Shown: piece by piece, positions 35,202 to 44,100 of the stretch
Position numbering within the stretch: position 1 is the first letter of the stretch
Layout of the letters: every line of letters starts with the position of its first letter
Assembly: GCF_038150125.1 (NCBI RefSeq)
Contig: NZ_JBBVMF010000014.1
Location: 1 to 64,000 of the forward strand
Origin: SW132 sp038150125
Lineage (GTDB): Bacteria; Bacteroidota; Rhodothermia; Balneolales; Balneolaceae
DNA: 64,000 nt
Direction of reading: 5' to 3'
Translations under genes and position numbers: made by a program
The notes under the pieces: model-generated
Databases searched by the model: none
The model's input: only the letters and a program-made list of their open reading frames with translations
Told to the model about the DNA's origin: nothing

Positions 35202-36374
35202 ATGAATTTAGAATACACCTGGCGCTGGTTTGGTCCGAATGATCCCATCACACTTGATACCATTAAACAAACGGGGGCAACTGGTATTGTGTCTTCCCTT
35301 CATCACAAGAAACCGGGCGAGGTGTGGAGCGTCGAAGAAATTAATACTCATAAAAAAATGATTGAAGCCAATGGACTGAAATGGTCAGTGGTTGAAAGCA
35401 TACCTGTTCATGAGGATATTAAAAAGCAAAGCGACAGATGGAAAGAATGGATCGAAAATTATAAGGAATCGATTGAAAACCTGGCTTCTTGCAATATTAA
35501 AACGGTCTGCTACAACTTTATGCCTGTTCTTGACTGGACCCGGACTGACCTGGAATTCCCGCTTGGCGATGGAACAACCGGGCTCAGGTTTGATCAAATT
35601 GCATTTATTGCATTCGAACTCTACCTGCTTGAGAGGAATAAGACGGGAAATAATTATTCAAAGAAACAGATAGAAGAAGCCCATACATATTTCGAAAGTC
35701 TCGACGATCAACAGAAAAAGCAGCTAACGAATAATATCATAGCTGGGTTGCCTGGCGGCCACGAAGAATACGGTCTGGATGATTTCAAAGCCACTCTACA
35801 GGAGTACCAGTCGATAGATGAAAACCTGTTAAGAAAGCACCTAGCCCACTTTCTCAAAGAAATTGTGCCGGTTGCTGAATTCAATAAAGTGAAATTATGT
35901 ATCCATCCGGATGATCCGCCCTACACTATTCTTGGATTACCACGGATTTTAAGTACCGAAAAAGATGTGAAATGGCTTTTAAGTACAATTGATTCGTTCT
36001 ATAACGGACTCACTTTTTGCACGGGATCATTTGGAGTCAGAGCTGATAATGACCTCCCTGGTATAGTAAAGCGCTTCGGTGAACGGATACACTTTCTTCA
36101 TTTAAGAAGTGTACAGCGTGAGAGTGATGGAAGTTTTTATGAAGCTGATCACCTCGGGGGCAGCTCCCGGGTTGCTGAGGTGATGCATTCCCTGCTGAGT
36201 ACGTTCAAATCATCAAATAGAATTATCCCGGTCCGGCCGGACCATGGACATAAAATGATGGATGATCTCAACAAAAAATCCAATCCGGGTTATTCCTATA
36301 TAGGTCGACTTGATGGATTAGCGAAATTAAAAGGTCTCGAGAAAGGAATTCAGTTTTCTTTAAAAGCCGATTAA
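35202..36374 (+). CDS. uxuA: Mannonate dehydratase
   Basis: A 390-aa TIM-barrel enzyme near the usual UxuA length (about 394). 'YTWRWFGPNDPITLDTIKQT' at the start, 'CYNFMPVLDWTRTDL', metal-site 'LCIHPDDPPYTILGLPRI', 'FCTGSFGVRADND' and 'HFLHLRSVQRE' are standard motifs. It dehydrates D-mannonate to KDG. It bridges the mannonate oxidoreductase encoded at 40131 and the kdgK genes just upstream. Confidence 0.97.
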   Translation: MNLEYTWRWFGPNDPITLDTIKQTGATGIVSSLHHKKPGEVWSVEEINTHKKMIEANGLKWSVVESIPVHEDIKKQSDRWKEWIENYKESIENLASCNIKTVCYNFMPVLDWTRTDLEFPLGDGTTGLRFDQIAFIAFELYLLERNKTGNNYSKKQIEEAHTYFESLDDQQKKQLTNNIIAGLPGGHEEYGLDDFKATLQEYQSIDENLLRKHLAHFLKEIVPVAEFNKVKLCIHPDDPPYTILGLPRILSTEKDVKWLLSTIDSFYNGLTFCTGSFGVRADNDLPGIVKRFGERIHFLHLRSVQRESDGSFYEADHLGGSSRVAEVMHSLLSTFKSSNRIIPVRPDHGHKMMDDLNKKSNPGYSYIGRLDGLAKLKGLEKGIQFSLKAD

Positions 36375-36451
36375 TTACCAGAATAATTGTGATCATATCA
36401 GATCCACATTTTTAAATTTATTAATTGATATCTATTAAATTTTTGATGTGA

Positions 36452-36471
36452 TTGTGTAATCGATTGAACAA
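36452..36471. promoter_or_regulatory. LacI-type operator before eda and the TRAP genes
   Basis: A 20-bp palindrome: outer arms TTGT/ACAA and inner AATCGATT match perfectly, with only two mismatched pairs between. It is centred on CG and sits 63 bp before the eda ATG. It shares the AATCGATT core with the site before kduI, so one regulator (probably the LacI protein encoded at 30033) may control both operons. Confidence 0.6.
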
Positions 36472-36533
36472 TCAAATTTTTTTTCCGGCCAACACATAAT
36501 ATTTACCGTTAAACTTTTAAACCACGATAAACC

Positions 36534-37202
36534 ATGGCAAGATTTACTCGAATTGAAGTTGTACTTGAAATGAACCGGTCTGGTTTGGTGCCTCTATTTT
36601 ATCATGATGATTTGGAGCTTTCTAAAAAAGTTCTCACGTCCTGCTACAATGGTGGAGCACGCCTGCTGGAGTTTACTAACCGGGGCGATTACGCCCATGA
36701 AGTATTCAGAGAGCTGAATATCTATGCAGAAAACAATCTCCCTGAGATGATACTCGGCGTGGGCTCTGTAACCGATGCAGGAACAGCTTCACTGTATATG
36801 CAACTTGGAGCAAATTTTGTAGTAACCCCTGTTCTTCGCGAAGATATCGGTCTTGTGTGTAATCGCCGTAAAGTATTATGGTCCCCCGGATGTGGTTCGC
36901 TGGCTGAAATTGCACGTGCTGAAGAACTCGGAGCTGAAATTGTAAAAGTATTTCCTGGAAGCCAATTAGGGCCGGGCTTTGTTAAAGCTATAAAAGCACC
37001 CTGTCCCTGGACATCCATCATGCCAACCGGGGGTGTAACAGCTGATAAAGAAAATTTGAAAGCTTGGTTTGATGCAGGAGTGACGTGTGTGGGGATGGGA
37101 TCAAAATTGGTAACAAAAGAATTTTTGAATAATGAGGATTTTGAAGGCCTGGAGAATCATGTGCAAAACACACTTCAAATTATTAAAAGATTCAAAAAGT
37201 AG
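36534..37202 (+). CDS. eda: KDPG aldolase (KDPG/KHG aldolase)
   Basis: A 222-aa class I aldolase cleaving 2-keto-3-deoxy-6-phosphogluconate to pyruvate and glyceraldehyde 3-phosphate. The Schiff-base Lys138 is in 'IVKVFPGSQLGPGFVKAIK' and the catalytic Glu46 in 'RLLEFTNRGD'; 'GVGSVTDAGTA' and 'IMPTGGVT' complete the barrel. This is the final step of the uronate pathway encoded here. Its 3' end overlaps the proposed start of dctP by 44 bp in another frame, so the TRAP transporter is translated from the same message. Confidence 0.95.
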   Translation: MARFTRIEVVLEMNRSGLVPLFYHDDLELSKKVLTSCYNGGARLLEFTNRGDYAHEVFRELNIYAENNLPEMILGVGSVTDAGTASLYMQLGANFVVTPVLREDIGLVCNRRKVLWSPGCGSLAEIARAEELGAEIVKVFPGSQLGPGFVKAIKAPCPWTSIMPTGGVTADKENLKAWFDAGVTCVGMGSKLVTKEFLNNEDFEGLENHVQNTLQIIKRFKK

Positions 37203-38190
37203 ATCACCTCTGAAGGTATTAATTCTGCTTGTTCTACCTGCTCTTCTTATTTCACTGGCTGCCTGCGAAAAGCTGACAGATACCACGACGATTCGTCTCG
37301 CACATGGTCTTAGCACTTCGCATCCCGTACATGAGGCAATGATTTTTATGGCTGACTTGGCAGATGAAAAGTCAGATGGAAAGATGCGAATAAAAGTCTA
37401 CCCCAATCAGCAACTTGGCTCTGAACGTGAACTTCTTGAACTGGTACAGATCGGCAGCGTAGGTATGACAAAAATATCGTCCGGTGCCCTTGAAAACTTC
37501 GTGCCCGAAATGCGAGTCTTCGGTCTTCCTTACCTGTTTGGTGATGAAGAACATATCGAGTCGGTACTTATGGGAGAGATCGGACAGCAGCTTCTTCTGG
37601 CGGGTGAACCTTATTGGCTGAGAGGCCTCACCTATTACGATGCAGGTAAACGCAGTTTTTATACTATTGATCGGCCTATAAAAACTCCGGATGATCTGCA
37701 AGGCATGAACATTCGGGTAATGCAGAGCCAGATGGCTGTAAACATGATGCGAGAATTAGGCGGGTCGCCCACTCCAATCTCGTTTGGCGAACTCTATACA
37801 GCCCTTCAACAGGGCGTTGTTGACGGAGCTGAAAATAATCCTCCTTCATTTTTAACCTCGCGCCACTATGAAGTGGCAAAATACTACAGCCTGGATGAAC
37901 ATACCATGCTCCCCGATGTGGTCATTATCGGTACAGAAGTTTGGGATAACTTGAATACTCAGGAGCAACAATGGCTACAGGAATCAGCAGATTCATCAGC
38001 TGTATTCCAAAAACAACTATGGCTTGATGCCGAAACAGAAGCCCTTGAGACGGTTCAGAAAGCCGGTGTTGAAATTATTTACCCTGATAAAAAACCTTTT
38101 ATTGAAGCAACCAGGGCGATATATGAGCAATTCAAACAAAATGAACCCGACATTTATAAGCTGGTAGAACAGATTCAAAATCTTCAATAG
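37159..38190 (+). CDS. dctP: TRAP transporter solute-binding lipoprotein
   Basis: A 343-aa DctP-family binding protein. Signature blocks: 'IRLAHGLSTSHPVHEA', 'VYPNQQLGSERELLELVQIG', the ligand-carboxylate Arg region 'LQGMNIRVMQS', and 'LYTALQQGVVDGAENNP'. It should bind a uronate, since TRAP proteins favour carboxylated ligands and it sits beside the uronate genes. The N-terminus has a basic stretch and then a lipobox 'SLAAC' with Cys36, so this is a lipid-anchored rather than free periplasmic binding protein. The most likely ATG (37159) lies inside eda; no later ATG precedes the signal segment. Confidence 0.9.
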   Translation: MCKTHFKLLKDSKSRSPLKVLILLVLPALLISLAACEKLTDTTTIRLAHGLSTSHPVHEAMIFMADLADEKSDGKMRIKVYPNQQLGSERELLELVQIGSVGMTKISSGALENFVPEMRVFGLPYLFGDEEHIESVLMGEIGQQLLLAGEPYWLRGLTYYDAGKRSFYTIDRPIKTPDDLQGMNIRVMQSQMAVNMMRELGGSPTPISFGELYTALQQGVVDGAENNPPSFLTSRHYEVAKYYSLDEHTMLPDVVIIGTEVWDNLNTQEQQWLQESADSSAVFQKQLWLDAETEALETVQKAGVEIIYPDKKPFIEATRAIYEQFKQNEPDIYKLVEQIQNLQ

Positions 38191-38213
38191 AATAAGTTAT
38201 TACAAACATATTC

Positions 38214-38708
38214 ATGACATTAAAAGAAAAATCTGACATCTATATTGGTCACTTTCTTGCCTTTTTAATGGCTTTGATGCTATTAAGTGTGGTATGGCAG
38301 GTATTCACCCGGTATATCATGGGTGAAGCAAGTGATTTTACCGACGAGCTGGCCCGCTATCTGTTAATATGGATCGGCACCCTTGGAGCTGCATACATTT
38401 CAGGTCAAAAAATGCACCTGGCCATTGATCTGCTTCCCGAGAAATTAAGTGGAAAAGCCAATTATCGCCTCAATGTAGTCATCAGTCTGTTTATAATGGT
38501 TTTCGCGCTTTTTGTTATGATTATTGGCGGTTCAAGACTTGTTTATATCACCTTTACACTGGATCAAGCATCTGCATCGCTTCAAATCCCCCTGGCTTAT
38601 GTGTACTCTATTCTGCCGATCAGCGGTTTGCTTATAATCTATTATAAGGTATTGGATATAATGAACCTTAAAATGGATAAATCTCCCGGCTCGAAAACTG
38701 TTGAATAA
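38214..38708 (+). CDS. dctQ: TRAP transporter small membrane subunit
   Basis: A 164-aa protein with four hydrophobic helices and the DctQ motif 'FTDELARYLLIWIGTLGAAY'. It pairs with the large DctM subunit encoded 30 bp downstream and accepts ligand from the DctP lipoprotein. It is 23 bp after dctP; the three genes form the usual P-Q-M order. Confidence 0.95.
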   Translation: MTLKEKSDIYIGHFLAFLMALMLLSVVWQVFTRYIMGEASDFTDELARYLLIWIGTLGAAYISGQKMHLAIDLLPEKLSGKANYRLNVVISLFIMVFALFVMIIGGSRLVYITFTLDQASASLQIPLAYVYSILPISGLLIIYYKVLDIMNLKMDKSPGSKTVE

Positions 38709-38738
38709 TTTCTAAACACTACAATCTTTCGGCTTACT

Positions 38739-40034
38739 ATGGGAATAACAGAAATACTGGTACTTATTATAAGCTTCATTATTCTATTGGGAATCGGCGT
38801 GCCAATAGCGTGGAGTATTGGACTATCCAGCCTCTTTACTCTTGTAGTAAGCATCGAGACAATACCTGCATTTACAACGCTTGCCCAGCGAATGGCAACA
38901 GGACTTGACAGTTTCACACTCCTTGCGATCCCATTTTTCATTCTTGCCGGCCAGTTAATTAATAGCGGAGGCTTGGCTCACAGGCTAATTAAACTTGCGA
39001 AGAATATGATGGGATCACTACCAGGTGGCCTCGCTCACGTAAATATTGTTGCTGCGATGTTGTTCGGCGCAATCGCCGGTTCCTCTGTGGCGGCTGCGTC
39101 TGCTATCGGCACAATTTTAGGGCCGAAAATGGAAGAAGAGGGCTACACAAGAGAGTTTGGTGCGGCCGTCAATATAACGTCATCAACAACCGGGCTGTTG
39201 ATTCCTCCCTCTAACATTTTGATTATCTATTCCCTCGCCAGTGGCGGCGTTTCTATTGCAGCTCTTTTCCTTGCCGGCTATTTGCCCGGTATTCTCACAG
39301 GACTGATGTTAATGACGGTAGCCGGTGTTTGGGCGAAAAGAAAGGGGTTTCCGGTCGGTGAACGAACCGAATTCAAAGAGCTCTTCAGAAGTTTTATTGA
39401 CGCTATCCCTTCCTTGTTTCTTCTAATCATAGTTATTGGGGGAATCATCGCAGGAATCTTTACGGCCACAGAAGCATCGGCCATAGCTGTGGTTTACACC
39501 CTGATTCTTGGATTTATATACAGAGAACTTCGGGTAAAGAATCTGCCCGACATTTTTCTTCAATCGGTCAATACAACCGCCATTGTAATGCTGCTTATTG
39601 CCACATCAATCGGTATGTCATGGGTGATGTCTTACGAAGATATTCCTGTTACTGTAACTGAGACGCTGCTTTCCCTGAGTGACAATAAAATAATTCTTCT
39701 CTTGATGATTAATTTCATCCTGCTTTTCGTGGGTGTATTTATGGACATGACGCCTGCCGTACTCATTTTTACGCCAATCTTTTTGCCTATTGTCACAGAA
39801 CTGGGAATTGACCCCACTCACTTTGGCATTATCATGATTTTAAATTTATGCATTGGGCTCTGCACGCCGCCAGTAGGTTCCGTACTCTTCATTGGCGTGG
39901 GGATAGCCAACACAACTATTGTAAAAGTTATCAAACCTCTTATGCCCCTGTTTATCGCGATGATCGTGTCGTTGATGCTGGTCACATATTTCCCTGAAAT
40001 CAGTCTGTGGCTGCCTCGTTTGTTTGGATTTTGA
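38739..40034 (+). CDS. dctM: TRAP transporter large membrane subunit
   Basis: A 431-aa, about 12-helix permease of the DctM/SiaM type: 'GIGVPIAWSIGLSSLFTL', 'SGGLAHRLIKLAKNMMGSLPGG', 'AGSSVAAASAIGTILGPKM', 'TTGLLIPPSNILIIYSLASG', 'TATEASAIAVVYTLILGF' and 'LNLCIGLCTPPVGSVLFIG'. It drives sodium-coupled import with DctQ and DctP. With the uronate enzymes on both sides, galacturonate, glucuronate or small unsaturated uronates are likely substrates. Confidence 0.96.
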   Translation: MGITEILVLIISFIILLGIGVPIAWSIGLSSLFTLVVSIETIPAFTTLAQRMATGLDSFTLLAIPFFILAGQLINSGGLAHRLIKLAKNMMGSLPGGLAHVNIVAAMLFGAIAGSSVAAASAIGTILGPKMEEEGYTREFGAAVNITSSTTGLLIPPSNILIIYSLASGGVSIAALFLAGYLPGILTGLMLMTVAGVWAKRKGFPVGERTEFKELFRSFIDAIPSLFLLIIVIGGIIAGIFTATEASAIAVVYTLILGFIYRELRVKNLPDIFLQSVNTTAIVMLLIATSIGMSWVMSYEDIPVTVTETLLSLSDNKIILLLMINFILLFVGVFMDMTPAVLIFTPIFLPIVTELGIDPTHFGIIMILNLCIGLCTPPVGSVLFIGVGIANTTIVKVIKPLMPLFIAMIVSLMLVTYFPEISLWLPRLFGF

Positions 40035-40130
40035 GTCATTCAAAGAATTGATGATCAGATCTGATATTATGGCTTCATAGCTATATTTTAATTGCACAAC
40101 TACTTACAAACTGAATTCTAATTTCATCTC

Positions 40131-40946
40131 ATGAATAATTTATTTGATTTAACTGGAAAAGTAGCGGTCATAACCGGTGGAAATGGTGTTTTAGGGGGAG
40201 CTATGAGTGACGGACTTGCGGCTGCCGGTGCTCGGGTTGGTATACTTGGCCGCACAGAGAAAACGGTAAAACAGCAGGTTGATAAAATTAAGGCAAATGG
40301 CGGAGAAGCTGTTGCCCTCGTTGCAGATGTACTTGATAAACAATCTGTCAAAAAAGCGAATAAGAAAATCACGGACCATTGGGATACAGTTGATATTCTG
40401 ATCAATGCAGCCGGAGGAAATATGCCGGGCGCCACCATCAATCCGGATCAAACTTTTTTGGATATGGATGATGAAGCCCTTGAAAAAGTTATAGATCTAA
40501 ACTTCAAAGGAACATACCTCCCATCAAAGATTTTTGCCGAATCGATGATCAATAAAAAAGAAGGTGTGATTATAAACATATCGTCAATGGCGGCACAACA
40601 GGCAATAACGAGGGTGATGGGCTATTCGGCCGCTAAATCTGCTGTCGATAATTTTACCCGGTCGCTGGCCATTGAAACAGCACTGAAATATGGTGATGGT
40701 ATTCGGGTAAATGCGATTGCACCCGGCTTTTTTATCGGTACACAAAACCGGGATCTATTGCTAAAGCCAGACGGCAGCTTAACCGCGCGCGGACAAACTA
40801 TTATAGACAATACCCCGATGAAGCGATTTGGAGAAGCTGAGGAACTAATCGGAACAGCCATTTGGCTTTGCAGTAGTGCATCCACGTTTGTGACGGGTAC
40901 TGTGATCCCTGTTGATGGAGGATTTAGCGCGTTTAGCGGCGTTTAA
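40131..40946 (+). CDS. SDR-family D-mannonate oxidoreductase (fructuronate reductase)
   Basis: A 271-aa short-chain dehydrogenase: cofactor motif 'TGGNGVLGG', 'INAAGGN', 'NISSMAAQQ', active-site YxxxK in 'GYSAAKSAVDNF', and 'NAIAPGFFIGTQNRDLLL', which is typical of the SDR-type mannonate oxidoreductases that replace classical UxuB in FCB bacteria. It would reduce fructuronate to mannonate for UxuA. The long 'TQNRDLLLKPDGSLT' substrate loop separates it from the KduD protein of the same superfamily encoded at 28594. It starts 96 bp after dctM and ends the plus-strand uronate cluster. Confidence 0.87.
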   Translation: MNNLFDLTGKVAVITGGNGVLGGAMSDGLAAAGARVGILGRTEKTVKQQVDKIKANGGEAVALVADVLDKQSVKKANKKITDHWDTVDILINAAGGNMPGATINPDQTFLDMDDEALEKVIDLNFKGTYLPSKIFAESMINKKEGVIINISSMAAQQAITRVMGYSAAKSAVDNFTRSLAIETALKYGDGIRVNAIAPGFFIGTQNRDLLLKPDGSLTARGQTIIDNTPMKRFGEAEELIGTAIWLCSSASTFVTGTVIPVDGGFSAFSGV

Positions 40947-41187
40947 TCGGTTATTTCTACGGGTTGATTACACTTGACTTTTCAAATTTCAGTACGAATC
41001 CGTGAGATCAGTTCTGCAAACTTTCATAGTGTACCGATTTCAAACCTCCTCTCTTTCAGAATCTTTTTGATTTTTTCAAGGGATTCTAAACGAGTGATTC
41101 CATCACAGGAGAAAGCTTAGCTTGGAATGTAATATGGGTCCTATCTTAAAAAGAGTATCTGTACGAACCTTCCTTTTTAAAAACCCT

Positions 41188-44100
41188 TCAATTTATATCA
41201 ATCTGAAGAATAACAGGAGAATTATTATATCGAGCTATTATAATTTTCTGCCTTCCACGGTCTCCGTCAAACGACTGAATAGTTCGTATTTGCCCGTTAA
41301 TTTTCACCCCGCTTTGTTGAGAGGTGTATGTGCCTAACTCGCCATTCAGGTAACCAACAACCACTCCGCGACTTGCATCATACGGGCCAGCCTGGGGTTT
41401 CACCTCATACAGGTTCCCGCCCATCAGGATCTCATCGGCCCCGTCGCCGGTTAGATCGGTCAGGTGCACGCCGTACATTGGCGCCAGCTGCGCCCGCACC
41501 GGCAGCGGCTCCCCACGAAACCCTCCCTCCTCGTTCCAGAAGATCATGCTGCGCAGCTCTGTGGCCCGGAGTTTCAGGGCGCCAGACAGCTCCTCTTCTG
41601 AAAATATCTGCTGTACCGACTGACCGCCGTAGCTGGCATAGTCAGGGTATTTTTCGGCCAGCCGGGGAATCTCGGCAATCAAATCGTGGCGCAGCGCCAC
41701 CGGGTAGTCGACGCCCTCTTTGGGATAGCTCAGGATCTGCTGGATCATCCCGTTGCCGGCAAAGTCACCCGCCCACATCTTAACCGGGTGGTCATCACTT
41801 GCTTTAAAAATAGAATTTTGTCCGTGGTTGCCTCCTACCAGATCCAGTCGCCCGTCGCCGTTCACATCGCCGGCAGCCACCGCGTTCCACCAGCCGTGAG
41901 TATCGTCGAGGCCCAGGTCGGTTGTGATCTCTTCCAGGGATTCCCCGGTGTTGGCAAACACACGCACCGGCATCCACTCCCCTACAATCACCAGTTCGTC
42001 TGCCCCGTCGCCCGTCAGGTCGGCCCAAAGCGCATCGGTGATCATCCCTGCTTCCAGCAGTCCGGGCGCCCACTCTTCGGTCACGTCGCTGAAGGTGCCA
42101 TCGCCGTTGCCCGCCAGCAGGTAGCCATTGGCCGGCAGGCCGACGGCAAACGGGAGAAGCCGTGTGCCCACAAACAGATCCGGAATCCCGTCACCGGTAA
42201 AATCATGCGGGGCGACCACTGAGCCCGCGTCATACCGACGGGGCGTGGGCAGCAGCTGCGGGGATTTACTGAGTTCGCCCCGGCCATTCGAGATATACAT
42301 CCGGTCGGCCAGCAGCGACGAGCTGGTCGAGTAGGAGTTCCCGCCGCTGACCACATACAGGTCGTCGGTCCCGTCGCCGGTGGCATCAAACATCGCGCAG
42401 TCGATATCCTCGCTGCCGGTGTCCGCGGCAAACAGCTCCGGTTGGTGCGGACTGAAGGCTCCCTCTTTGTTTTGCGTCCACAGCGTGCCCGCCTGATCAC
42501 GAGCACCGCCGGTGTACACATCATCCCGCCCGTCGCCGTTCACATCGCCGGTACAGAGGGCTGGCCCTTCGGTCGAGCGCATGTGCAGCAGCAGCCGCTC
42601 GCGGTCGAAGTCGCTGTAGGAGTAGCGCTCGTGGGACCAATCGGAGAGGCCCGGGAGATCTGCCGGTTGAAGCAGCGGAAGACCTGACAGCGTGTGCGCA
42701 TTTGCACTCCTGTCAGCGTCGGACGTTGTGAAGCCCGTCTCCGAACGCTTCAAGGACCTGTCGGACGCTTGAAGGTTCTCGGTTTGCTCCGGTCGCTTCA
42801 AGGTCTCGCTCCCGCTCGACGCTTGGAGGTCCTGGCCTGATTGACCTGGCAGAGTACGCTCTGTTGCGTTCCTGCCAGAGTCTGGCGTGATGGGGCCGTT
42901 CTCCGGACTCTGCCAGGTCCTCGCGGACTCTTGCAGGTCCTTGGCCTTGAAATCGCCCGGCATGGTGGCCGGAGGCGGTGGCGGAGCGGGCTGATCTGTT
43001 GCCCCGGACTGCCGCAGGGTAATCCGGGCAGGTGCGTCAACAGCAGTCATGCGGCTGGTGCGTCCGTCGGGCCAGCGGAGAACCAGCGAGTCGATGCTGG
43101 CTGTCTCGCCAAGGCCCACGTGCAGGCCGGGCTGCACGCTCGACTGAAAGCCCCGCTGGAGAAAATGCTCGCGGTACCAGTAGCCGTCTTCGCCGGCCCA
43201 CACCTGAAGCTGTGCCCCAATGCCTTGAGTGTTGGGTGCCTCTCCGTCAAGCTCCACCTGGAGCCAGGTTCGCTCAGAGTAAAGCTCGCCCGCACGGTTG
43301 CGATAGATACGGGCCGGGCCATTCACCTGGCTGACCACCAGGTCCAGCGCTCCGTCGCCGTCAAGATCCGCCCATGCCGCCCCGCTGGAAAATCCCGGGG
43401 CGTCCAGCCCCCAGTTTTTAGTTTGGTCGCTAAACTCAAGATCACCTTCATTTGAGAAAAGAAAATTGGATAGCGGATTTGAAGGGATGATATCAATAAA
43501 TGCTTGAAAATCGTCCTGGTTTTCATTTTTCAAAGATCTCATTCGGTCCGGTGATCGTAAATCTTCCAAATAATCAAGATCTGTAATATCATGTACCAAC
43601 CCGTTTGTCACAAATATGTCGTTGTGTCCGTTTAGGTCAAAATCCGATATCAATGCAGCCCAGCTCCAATCCGTTGAGTGTATATCGGCATATCGGCTTA
43701 TCTCCCGAAACGAAAAATCTCCCTGATTGAGATTCAGTACGTTTCTTGTCATCTGGTGACCGTAGCCCCAGTCCGTTTTATTTTGATATCTTTCATACCC
43801 TTCAAACGTAGTTACCGTCTTCGTTCTGGCATCATCATCCGGAAGCATATCAAGGACATAAATGTCAGGCCATCCATCGTTGTTTATATCTGCGATATCG
43901 GCACCCATAGAGGCTGCGCTCATGCTTCGCATAACCTGATCATCAATACTTTCCGTCAAAAGACCATTGCCTGTATTCTTGTACAAAAAGTCGCGTTCAA
44001 AGAAATCGTTGGCTACAAATAGATCTGTATATCCGTTTCTATCTACATCAGATACGGTTACGCTCAACCCAAACCCGGTAATGCTGCTGTAAATACCAAC

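Noticed and set aside
42681..42945. Insertion sequence or integron-like element within ASPIC copy A
   Set aside because: No transposase or long terminal repeats; the segment stays in frame and consists only of short palindromic words.
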